From Neisseriaceae bacterium (GTDB lineage: Bacteria; Pseudomonadota; Gammaproteobacteria; Burkholderiales; Neisseriaceae), in the NCBI GenBank assembly GCA_030146285.1, contig JASLBZ010000204.1, forward strand, positions 1-5,216: DNA of 5,216 nt, written 5' to 3'. The notes beneath the pieces were generated by a model. The model had not been told where the DNA came from. It worked only from the letters and a program-made list of their open reading frames with translations, and made no database searches. Below are positions 1 to 5,216 of this stretch, piece by piece. A program made the position numbers and the translations under genes. Within the stretch, counting starts at the first letter, position 1. The number at the start of each line of letters is the position of its first letter.

Positions 1-5
1 ATACC

Positions 6-1493
6 ATGCAAATAGAGCGAGAGCCGCTGTCAACTGCGGCCAAAGAAACGGTATTGGCGACCTTAAAAAACACATGGCATGACATGTATTTATTAACCAG
101 TCCCGAAGAAATCAAACCTTATGAATGCGATGGCTTGGTGGCGTATACACAAATGCCTTTGGCTGTGGTTTTACCCACAAGCGAAGAACAAGTCATTCGT
201 GTTTTAAAAACCTGTGTCGATTTAAACCTGCCTATCGTTCCTCGTGGTGCGGGTACAGGTTTAGCAGGCAGTGCGCTGCCCATTGCCGATGGCATTGTAT
301 TGTCCATGGCCAAATTCAATCTCATCTTGGATGTGAATCAAACCGCTCGCACTGCTACTGTTCAACCGGGCGTGCGCAATTTGGCGATTTCAGAAGCTGC
401 TGCCAAATACCAGCTGTATTATGCACCCGACCCATCCAGTCAAATTGCTTGTAGCATTGGTGGCAATGTTTCGGAAAATTCTGGTGGCGTACACTGCTTA
501 AAATATGGTTTAACCGTGAACAATGTTTTAAAAGTTCGTGCTTTGACCATTGCAGGCGATGTCATTGAAATGGGCAGCGAAGCCTTAGACGATTCGGGCT
601 TGGATTTACTCAGTGTTTTTGTGGGCTCAGAAGGCATGTTTGCGGTGGTGACCGAAGTGGTGGTCAAACTCATCCCCAAGCCACAATTGGCACAAGTGAT
701 TATGGCAAGTTTTGATGACATGGGCAAAGCAGGAGATGCGGTGGCGGCCGTTATCGCCAACGGTATTATTCCTGCTGGGCTTGAAATGATGGACGGCCCG
801 GCAACTCAAGCGGTTGAAGATTTTCTACATGCTGGCTATGACACCAGCGCCAAAGCCATTTTATTGTGTGAGTCTGATGGCACGCCCGAAGAAGTGGCCG
901 AGGAAATCGAACGCATGACCGAGGTTTTGAATGGTTGTGGTGCGACCCGCATTCAAGTATCACAAAATGAAATTGAGCGTTTGATTTTCTGGTCAGGTCG
1001 CAAAAATGCTTTCCCTGCGGCGGGTCGAATTTCAGCAGATTATTATTGTATGGACGGCACGATTCCACGCCGACACATTGGTACTTTGCTGCGCTATATC
1101 GAAGACAAAGAACAAGAATACCAACTGCGCTGCATTAACGTTTTTCATGCGGGCGATGGCAATATGCACCCTTTGATTTTATTCAATAGTCAATTCAATG
1201 AAGAATGGCTGCGTGCCGAAAAATTTGGTGCCGATATTTTAGAAGAGTGCGTGCGCTTAGGTGGTACGGTCACGGGAGAACATGGCGTTGGGGTAGAAAA
1301 AATCAATTCTATGTGTGTGCAATTTAGCGAAGAAGAGCTTGCATTGTTCTTTGGCGTGAAGGCTGCCTTTGATCCGATTGGTTTATTGAACTTTAATAAA
1401 GCCATTCCAACCAAACACCGCTGTGCCGAATATGGTCGCCAACACTTTAAGCGTGGTGAACCGACAGCCCATGCCAATCTACCCCGTTTTTAA
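6..1493 (+). CDS. glcD: Glycolate oxidase subunit GlcD (FAD-linked)
   Basis: Catalytic FAD subunit of the three-part glycolate oxidase (glycolate dehydrogenase) GlcDEF, which oxidises glycolate (and in E. coli also D-lactate) to the 2-oxoacid. The 495-residue product is about as long as E. coli GlcD (about 499). Seen: an N-terminal PCMH/FAD_binding_4 domain with PRGAGTGLAG at residues 79-88 and APDPSSQIACSIGGN at 140-154, then an FAD-oxidase C domain with HAGDGNMHP at 381-389 (the H-x3-GDGN-x-H metal/substrate motif of the D-lactate dehydrogenase/GlcD family) and GEHGVG at 424-429. It ends with the family-typical AAFDP...NFNK and HRCAEYG stretches. No signal peptide is visible, so it probably sits at the inner face of the membrane with GlcE and GlcF. 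Only five bases precede the ATG, so its ribosome site cannot be seen and the frame is still open at the edge; the true start could lie upstream. The stop is 9 bases before glcE. Confidence 0.96.
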   Translation: MQIEREPLSTAAKETVLATLKNTWHDMYLLTSPEEIKPYECDGLVAYTQMPLAVVLPTSEEQVIRVLKTCVDLNLPIVPRGAGTGLAGSALPIADGIVLSMAKFNLILDVNQTARTATVQPGVRNLAISEAAAKYQLYYAPDPSSQIACSIGGNVSENSGGVHCLKYGLTVNNVLKVRALTIAGDVIEMGSEALDDSGLDLLSVFVGSEGMFAVVTEVVVKLIPKPQLAQVIMASFDDMGKAGDAVAAVIANGIIPAGLEMMDGPATQAVEDFLHAGYDTSAKAILLCESDGTPEEVAEEIERMTEVLNGCGATRIQVSQNEIERLIFWSGRKNAFPAAGRISADYYCMDGTIPRRHIGTLLRYIEDKEQEYQLRCINVFHAGDGNMHPLILFNSQFNEEWLRAEKFGADILEECVRLGGTVTGEHGVGVEKINSMCVQFSEEELALFFGVKAAFDPIGLLNFNKAIPTKHRCAEYGRQHFKRGEPTAHANLPRF

Positions 1494-1502
1494 GGCCTCG
1501 TT

Positions 1503-2588
1503 ATGCAAAATGTTTTGAATCAATTACAAGAACAAGTTCGTGGTGCGGTGGCAGACAAAAAAACGTTGCGCATCCAAGGTGGCAATAGCAAAGCTTTTTA
1601 TGGCGAACCTAATACGACTGCAGACGCTATTTTAGACACACGTGCTTATACTGGCATTATTGACTATGACCCTGCTGAATTGGTGATTACTGCTCGTTGT
1701 GGAACGCCATTGGTTGAAATAGAAGCTGCTTTGGCACAAAAGGGGCAGATATTGCCTTTTGAGCCACCCCATTTTTCCAGTTTGGCTACTTTGGGTGGCT
1801 GTATTGCCGCTGGTATTGCTGGGCCTCGCCGTGCTTTTGCGGGTGCAATTAAAGACTTTGTATTGGGTACGGTGGTGTTAACCGGCAAAAGCGAAGTATT
1901 AAGCTTTGGCGGCCAAGTCATGAAAAACGTTGCCGGTTACGATGTTAGCCGCGTGATGGCAGGCTCTTTAGGCACCTTGGGTGTGATGACTGAAGTTTCA
2001 TTGAAAGTTTTGCCCAAAGCGGTTGAGGAACAAACCTTGGTCTTTGCCATGGATGAGGCACAAGCCATTCATCAAATGAACACATGGATGGGACAGGCAT
2101 TGCCGCTTTCAGGCAGCCTGTACTTGAATCAGCAATTGTATGTGCGTTTATCTGGTGCTCGCGCTGCGGTATCGTACGCAGCCAAATTCATGGGCGGTGA
2201 AAGCATGGATGCGGATAGCGCAGCATTGTTGTGGCAAAACGCAAAAGAACAAACCTTGCCATTTTTTGCTGATTTAAATCCAGATGAAACCCTATGGCGT
2301 CTTTCTGTACCGGACACGACAAAAGCATTGGCCTTACCAGAGTCGCAGTTAATTGAATGGGGCGGCGCCCAACGCTGGTTACGCAGCACACGCACAGACC
2401 AAGCCATTCGTCAGTTAGCCAAAGACAACGGTGGTCACGCCACAATCTTCAAAGGCAATCGACAAGGTTTAAGCACATTTACACCACAATCTGCTGCCAT
2501 TATGGCGATTACGCAACGTTTACAGGCTGCCTTTGATCCTGCTGGCGTTTTCAATCGCAAGCGTTTATTTGCCGATGCACAAGAATAA
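1503..2588 (+). CDS. glcE: Glycolate oxidase FAD-binding subunit GlcE
   Basis: Second flavin-binding subunit of glycolate oxidase; in E. coli GlcD, GlcE and GlcF are all needed for activity. The product is 361 residues against about 350 in E. coli. Seen: a PCMH/FAD_binding_4 domain with QGGNSKAFYG (25-34), GGCIAAGIAGPRR (98-110) and MKNVAGYDVSR (140-150) followed by the family's GSLGTLGVMTE stretch. The C-terminal half is shorter and lacks the HxxxGDGNxH motif of GlcD, but keeps the terminal AAFDPAGVFNRKR, so the two proteins look like diverged paralogues. The ATG at 1503 has AAGG at 1492-1495 (overlapping the glcD stop) as its likely ribosome site, 7 bases away. The 9-base gap suggests translational coupling to glcD. 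It ends in tandem in-frame stops TAATAA (2586-2591). Two near-copies of the AG-kingDUS uptake sequence lie inside the gene. Confidence 0.95.
   Translation: MQNVLNQLQEQVRGAVADKKTLRIQGGNSKAFYGEPNTTADAILDTRAYTGIIDYDPAELVITARCGTPLVEIEAALAQKGQILPFEPPHFSSLATLGGCIAAGIAGPRRAFAGAIKDFVLGTVVLTGKSEVLSFGGQVMKNVAGYDVSRVMAGSLGTLGVMTEVSLKVLPKAVEEQTLVFAMDEAQAIHQMNTWMGQALPLSGSLYLNQQLYVRLSGARAAVSYAAKFMGGESMDADSAALLWQNAKEQTLPFFADLNPDETLWRLSVPDTTKALALPESQLIEWGGAQRWLRSTRTDQAIRQLAKDNGGHATIFKGNRQGLSTFTPQSAAIMAITQRLQAAFDPAGVFNRKRLFADAQE
2111..2122 (+). other. Near-match DNA uptake sequence inside glcE (AGGCAGCCTGTA)
   Basis: Eleven of twelve bases match AG-kingDUS; the mismatch is T for A at position 11. It lies in the coding sequence for the GSLY stretch of GlcE. 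It is identical to the copy on the opposite strand at 2521-2532. Degenerate copies can retain some uptake activity in Neisseria, but function here is inferred only from similarity. Confidence 0.45.
2521..2532 (-). other. Near-match DNA uptake sequence inside glcE, minus strand (AGGCAGCCTGTA)
   Basis: Read on the minus strand this is AGGCAGCCTGTA, 11 of 12 bases of AG-kingDUS and identical to the plus-strand copy at 2111-2122. It encodes the LQAAF stretch near the GlcE C-terminus. The family-conserved AAFDP motif constrains part of these bases, so coding need explains some of the match. Confidence 0.4.
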
Positions 2589-2618
2589 TAAAGACCAAAG
2601 AAATAGCGGACGAACACC

Positions 2619-3851
2619 ATGTATACCGAATTAGCAGATTTTATTAAAGACACCCCCGAAGGCAATATTGCCAACACCATTTTAAGCAAATGCGTACATT
2701 GTGGTTTTTGTACGGCTACCTGCCCCACCTACCAATTAACCAATGATGAACTTGACGGCCCCCGTGGTCGCATTTACCAAATCAAATCGGTTTTAGAAGG
2801 CACGCCAGCGACCAAAAGTGTTCAAGAGCATTTGGATCGTTGCCTAACCTGTCGCAATTGTGAAACCACCTGCCCATCTGGGGTTGAATATGGCAAGTTG
2901 GTAGAAATTGGTCGCGAAGTTGTTGAAAAACAATTGCCACGCACAGGGCAAGCTGCTTTTAAACGCAAGCTGCTGCGCAAATTGATTTTAAACCCAGCTT
3001 TATTTAACACCACCTATCGCATGGGCCAAAATGTAAAAAGCATGTTACCTGCTGCCTTGTCCAAAAAAATCATGGCAAAAAAACCCGCTTTGGCGCCGGT
3101 GACGCAACAACATGAGCACAAGGTCATTATGTTAGCAGGCTGCGTACAGCCCACAATGTCACCGAATATTAACTTGGCAACTGCCCGCGTCCTAGACAAA
3201 CTGAACGTGACTCCTGTGATGCCTAGCAATGCAGGCTGCTGCGGTGCGATTAATCTGCACATGAGTGAACATGAGGCTGGACTGGATGATATGCGCCGCA
3301 ATATCGATGCTTGGATTCCATTGTTGAACAGTGGCGTTAAAGCCATTATCATCAATGCTTCAGGCTGTGGTGCTACTGTCAAAGAATACGGCTACCATTT
3401 GCAAAACGATGCCAATTACCAAGACAAGGCCAATCGCATTAGCGAAGCTGCCATGGACATTGTGGAATACCTAGAAACTCGAGCCCAAGACTTGCTTGAA
3501 TTGATGCCAGCGCATACCCAACAAGCCACCTTGGCATACCACCCACCTTGCTCACTGCAACACGGCATGAAATTGGGTGGCCGTGTGGAAATGCTATTGC
3601 ACAAAATGAACATCAATGTGTGCCTACCGCATGAAAGCAATTTGTGCTGTGGTTCGGCAGGAACTTATTCGTTTTTCCAACCTGAGTTTTCAGAACAATT
3701 GCGTGACCGCAAACTGGGCAATTTAGATGAATTAAAGCCCGATGTGATTTTATCGGCCAATATCGGCTGCATCGCTCATTTACAAAGCGCCACCCAAACA
3801 CCTGTTGAGCATTGGGTCGAATACCTAGACCGCATGCTTAGCCTACACTAA
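2619..3851 (+). CDS. glcF: Glycolate oxidase iron-sulfur subunit GlcF
   Basis: Electron-transfer subunit that takes electrons from the flavin subunits GlcD/GlcE and passes them on, presumably to the quinone pool. The product is 410 residues (E. coli about 407). Seen: a ferredoxin-type N-terminal domain with two [4Fe-4S] motifs, C25-x2-C28-x2-C31-x3-C35-P and C75-x2-C78-x2-C81-x3-C85-P. Two cysteine-rich CCG regions follow, as in heterodisulfide-reductase-like subunits: GCVQP near C175, GCCG at 206-209 and SGCG at 248-251; then PPCSLQH near C311, CCGSAGTY from C343-C344, and NIGC at 381-384. All expected ligand cysteines appear present. There is no transmembrane segment. The ATG at 2619 lies 30 bases after glcE with only a weak ribosome site (GCGGA, 2606-2610, 8 bases upstream); no better in-frame start is seen. 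It lies in one operon with glcD and glcE. Confidence 0.96.
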   Translation: MYTELADFIKDTPEGNIANTILSKCVHCGFCTATCPTYQLTNDELDGPRGRIYQIKSVLEGTPATKSVQEHLDRCLTCRNCETTCPSGVEYGKLVEIGREVVEKQLPRTGQAAFKRKLLRKLILNPALFNTTYRMGQNVKSMLPAALSKKIMAKKPALAPVTQQHEHKVIMLAGCVQPTMSPNINLATARVLDKLNVTPVMPSNAGCCGAINLHMSEHEAGLDDMRRNIDAWIPLLNSGVKAIIINASGCGATVKEYGYHLQNDANYQDKANRISEAAMDIVEYLETRAQDLLELMPAHTQQATLAYHPPCSLQHGMKLGGRVEMLLHKMNINVCLPHESNLCCGSAGTYSFFQPEFSEQLRDRKLGNLDELKPDVILSANIGCIAHLQSATQTPVEHWVEYLDRMLSLH

Positions 3852-3891
3852 TTCATTGATTGATCAATACACACTCAAAAGAGAAACCCAT

Positions 3892-4293
3892 ATGCAAAGC
3901 AAATTTATCTTAGGCGAAATTGAAGTCAACACCATGTTAAGCGCTGCACGCGCAGAAGCTTTGGCCAATGGCTGGAACGTTGCCATTGCCATTGTTGACG
4001 ATGGCGGCCATCAATTGGCTTTTTTACGCACAGATAACACCGCACCTGTTGCCAGTCATATTGCCCTAGAAAAAGCCAAATCAGCAGCGCTAGGCCAACG
4101 TGAAACCAAAGGCTATGAAGACATGATTAACAACGGCCGCTCTGCTTTTCTATCAGCACCATTACATGGTTTATTAGAAGGCGGCGTTCCTGTTATTATC
4201 GATGGCAAAACCATTGGCGCTGTGGGTGTTTCTGGCGTACAAAAACATGAAGATGCACAAATTGCCAAAGCGGCCATTGCTGCAATTGCTTAA
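3892..4293 (+). CDS. glcG: GlcG, HbpS/DUF336-family protein
   Basis: Small protein of the GlcG/HbpS-like family (DUF336, Pfam Haem_degrading). Its role in glycolate use is not established; some relatives, such as Streptomyces HbpS, bind haem and form oligomers. From the ATG at 3892 it has 133 residues, matching E. coli GlcG (about 134). Family signatures seen: AIVDDGGH (33-40), EKAKSAALGQRETKGYE (60-76), NNGRSAF (80-86), LEGGVPV (95-101) and GAVGVSG (109-115). I prefer the ATG at 3892, with AAGAGA at 3879-3884 seven bases upstream, over a TTG at 3856 that would add 12 residues absent from the family pattern. There is no signal peptide or membrane segment, so it is likely cytoplasmic. It lies 40 bases after glcF and is the last gene before the terminator at 4300-4325, so it is probably co-transcribed with glcDEF. 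Confidence 0.93.
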   Translation: MQSKFILGEIEVNTMLSAARAEALANGWNVAIAIVDDGGHQLAFLRTDNTAPVASHIALEKAKSAALGQRETKGYEDMINNGRSAFLSAPLHGLLEGGVPVIIDGKTIGAVGVSGVQKHEDAQIAKAAIAAIA

Positions 4294-4299
4294 ACCATC

Positions 4300-4325
4300 A
4301 AGGCAGCCTGAAAGCTGCCTTTTTT
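4300..4325 (+). terminator. Rho-independent terminator after glcG, containing a DNA uptake sequence
   Basis: An 8-bp perfect stem (AAGGCAGC at 4300-4307 with GCTGCCTT at 4314-4321) closes a 6-base loop (CTGAAA) and runs into a T tract at 4321-4325. It starts 7 bases after the glcG stop, the usual position for the end of a transcript. The left arm and loop are supplied by the uptake sequence at 4301-4312. It should end the glcDEFG message, although some read-through into glcB cannot be excluded. Confidence 0.88.
4301..4312 (+). other. DNA uptake sequence, AG-kingDUS dialect (AGGCAGCCTGAA)
   Basis: Exact match to the 12-base AG-kingDUS described for Kingella-type Neisseriaceae, as I recall the dialect list. 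In this family such sequences are recognised at the cell surface by the minor pilin ComP during natural transformation and are often embedded in terminators, as here. It is the only perfect copy I found in the window. A single 12-mer could be chance, but its position inside a terminator and the near-copies in glcE make the reading likely. Confidence 0.8.
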
Positions 4326-4376
4326 GTTGCAAATTTTTCAATTAAATAAAATAACAAATTCCGTTTTTTGCAACAA
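4324..4376. repeat. 10-bp perfect inverted repeat upstream of the glcB promoter
   Basis: TTGTTGCAAA at 4324-4333 is the exact reverse complement of TTTGCAACAA at 4367-4376, with an AT-rich 33-base spacer. Each arm contains the small palindrome TTGCAA, so each could itself be a dimer site. Arm centres are about 43 bp apart, close to four helical turns, and lie upstream of the candidate -35 box. This fits paired operator sites for a regulator of glcB, but no regulator is identified. An RNA hairpin with a large loop is the alternative; the left arm overlaps the terminator's T tract. Confidence 0.5.
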
Positions 4377-4397
4377 TCAATAAAACTATCTGAAACC

Positions 4398-4426
4398 AAG
4401 ACAAATCATCGTTAGCTTGCTACACT
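4398..4426 (+). promoter_or_regulatory. Candidate sigma70-type promoter for glcB
   Basis: A -35-like AAGACA (4398-4403, 4 of 6 matches to TTGACA) is followed by a 17-base spacer ending in an extended -10 element TGC (4418-4420) and the -10 box TACACT (4421-4426, 4 of 6 matches to TATAAT). Transcription would start near 4433, giving a 5' leader of about 35 bases. Its position after a terminator and before a gene with a strong ribosome site supports it. The -35 is weak, so an activator may be needed. Confidence 0.55.
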
Positions 4427-4454
4427 TTGCTTAACAAATCCAATGAGAATTCGA

Positions 4455-4461
4455 AGAGGAG
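4455..4461 (+). promoter_or_regulatory. Strong ribosome binding site of glcB
   Basis: AGAGGAG lies 6 bases before the ATG at 4468 and is the best Shine-Dalgarno match in the window. It fixes the glcB start and contrasts with the weak sites of glcE, glcF and glcG, suggesting that malate synthase is translated efficiently. Confidence 0.85.
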
Positions 4462-4467
4462 CTTTAC

Positions 4468-5216
4468 ATGACGCAGCGCATTCAAAAAGCACAATTACAA
4501 GTTGATGCTCAATTACACGATTTTATTGAACAAGACGTTTTGGCTCAGCACAGCCTAGACGCAAATATCTTTTGGCAAGGCTTTAGCGACCTGGTGCATG
4601 AACTGTCTCCGGTAAACAAACAATTATTAGAAAAACGCGACGCCATTCAAGCCAAAATTGATGCTTGGCACGATGCCAACAAAGGCGCCATTACAGATAT
4701 GGCCGCTTACCAAGCTTTCTTAAAAGACATTGGTTATTTGGTTGAAGTACCTGCAGATTTCAGCGTGACAACTGAAAATGTTGACGTTGAAATTGCAGAG
4801 CAATCAGGGCCACAATTGGTGGTACCAATTATGAATGCTCGCTACGCCATTAATGCCGCCAATGCCCGTTGGGGTAGCCTATACGATGCTTTGTATGGCA
4901 CAGACGCCATTGAGCAAACAGGCGAATTGGCAGCGGGCAAAGAATACAATAGCAAACGTGGTGATGCGGTGATTGCTTTTGCACGCACCTTCTTAGATGA
5001 CACCATCCCATTGACCCAAGGCAGCCACAAAGATGCTGTTGCCTATACTGTTCAAGATGGCGAATTGGCCGTTGCTTTGAATAACGGTAATGTGGTTGCC
5101 CTACAAGAGCCAGCTTTGTTTGTTGGTTTCAATGGTGAAGCAGCCACGCCAACTTCATTGCTATTTTTGCAAAATGGTTTGCACTTTGACGTCATTATTG
5201 ACAAAACCAGCCCGAT
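4468..5216 (+). CDS. glcB: Malate synthase G, N-terminal part (runs off the window)
   Basis: Malate synthase G condenses glyoxylate with acetyl-CoA and water to give malate and CoA in the cytoplasm, consuming the product of GlcDEF. The first 249 codons and two further bases are visible and the frame is open to the edge; the family is usually about 720-730 residues, so about two thirds is missing. Seen: the N-terminal alpha-helical clasp (FWQGFSDLVHEL, LLEKRDAIQAKIDAWH), then GPQLVVPIMNARYAINAANARWGSLYDALYG at about 114-144. V118 and R125-Y126 align with acetyl-CoA contacts annotated in the E. coli enzyme, as I recall. FVGFNGEAATPTSLLFLQNGLHF follows, again collinear with E. coli. The Mg2+ ligands and catalytic Arg/Asp lie beyond the edge. 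It has its own ribosome site and candidate promoter, and is separated from glcG by a terminator. Confidence 0.95.
   Translation, partial: MTQRIQKAQLQVDAQLHDFIEQDVLAQHSLDANIFWQGFSDLVHELSPVNKQLLEKRDAIQAKIDAWHDANKGAITDMAAYQAFLKDIGYLVEVPADFSVTTENVDVEIAEQSGPQLVVPIMNARYAINAANARWGSLYDALYGTDAIEQTGELAAGKEYNSKRGDAVIAFARTFLDDTIPLTQGSHKDAVAYTVQDGELAVALNNGNVVALQEPALFVGFNGEAATPTSLLFLQNGLHFDVIIDKTSP

Larger units (their letters stand above)
4294..4467. other. glcG-glcB intergenic region
   Basis: A 174-base non-coding stretch separates glcG from glcB, much longer than the 9-40 base gaps upstream. In order it holds the terminator with its uptake sequence, an AT-rich section bounded by a 10-bp inverted repeat (4324-4333 and 4367-4376), a candidate promoter (4398-4426) and the glcB ribosome site (4455-4461). 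I see no small ORF with a ribosome site, no tRNA and no recognisable riboswitch here. Confidence 0.85.

Noticed and set aside
125..454. Open frames overlapping glcD in another plus frame and many minus-strand frames across all genes
   Set aside because: They lack ribosome sites and family motifs and lie wholly inside well-supported genes, so they are shadows of the coding frames.
1357..1368. Minus-strand AGGCAGCCTTCA in glcD and plus-strand AGGCAGCCACAA at 5019-5030 in glcB as uptake sequences
   Set aside because: Each has two mismatches in the core or next to it; such matches are expected in a genome rich in GCAGCC codon pairs.
3230..3241. Minus-strand CAGCAGCCTGCA, 11 of 12 bases like the AG-king3DUS dialect
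   Set aside because: It encodes the invariant A-G-C-C-G cysteine motif of GlcF, which forces most of these bases. The perfect copy in the window is of another dialect.
3134..3370. Other partial uptake-like matches on the minus strand in glcF (near 3134-3145 and 3359-3370)
   Set aside because: They match only 9 of 12 bases of AG-kingDUS and fall on conserved A-G-C and S-G-C-G motifs, so coding constraint explains them.
3855..3868. Palindrome ATTGATCAAT (3859-3868) between glcF and glcG as an operator or promoter
   Set aside because: It is short and AT-rich, with no paired -10/-35 boxes at proper spacing; chance is likely.
3856..3891. TTG start for glcG giving 12 extra N-terminal residues
   Set aside because: It lies 4 bases after the glcF stop with no good ribosome site, and the extension is absent from the GlcG family; the ATG at 3892 has a better site and gives the usual length.
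4324..4376. Second terminator formed by the 10-bp inverted repeat
   Set aside because: The loop would be 33 bases and the plus-strand right arm is followed by CAATCAAT rather than a T tract; the compact hairpin at 4300-4325 is sufficient.
1..5216. Novel system, mobile element, CRISPR array, tRNA or frameshifted gene
   Set aside because: No transposase, integrase, repeat array, tRNA-like fold or broken frame is seen; the window is filled by intact, familiar glc genes.

Overview
The window is a glycolate-utilisation locus, all on the + strand: glcD, glcE, glcF, glcG, then the 5' part of glcB (malate synthase G), which runs off the right edge. Each product matches its Escherichia coli counterpart closely, from memory, in gene order, length and motifs. 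Base composition is moderate (mid-40s % G+C by eye) and even across the genes, with no sign of a recently acquired segment.

Organism: the best clue is the 12-mer AGGCAGCCTGAA at 4301-4312, which forms part of the terminator after glcG. It is identical to the AG-kingDUS dialect of the DNA uptake sequence described in Neisseriaceae (Kingella group). Two further copies with one mismatch lie in glcE on opposite strands. This suggests a naturally competent, Kingella-like member of the Neisseriaceae (Betaproteobacteria). The genus is an inference from a short motif.

Layout: 6-1493 glcD (FAD-linked oxidase subunit); 1503-2588 glcE (second FAD-binding subunit); 2619-3851 glcF (subunit with two [4Fe-4S] clusters); 3892-4293 glcG (small HbpS/DUF336-type protein). 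Gaps of 9, 30 and 40 bases indicate one transcript. A rho-independent terminator (4300-4325) ends this unit. A 174-base intergenic region follows, with a 10-bp inverted repeat and a plausible extended -10 promoter, and then glcB with a strong ribosome binding site. glcB therefore appears to be a separate or semi-independent transcription unit.

Together: GlcDEF oxidises glycolate to glyoxylate and passes electrons towards the respiratory chain. GlcB condenses glyoxylate with acetyl-CoA to malate, bringing the carbon into the TCA cycle. GlcG is conserved in such loci but its role is unclear. No glc regulator (GlcC-like) or permease (GlcA/LldP-like) is visible, though either could lie outside the window. 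I see no novel system, mobile element, CRISPR array or RNA gene. The points of interest are the uptake-sequence pattern and the architecture between glcG and glcB.
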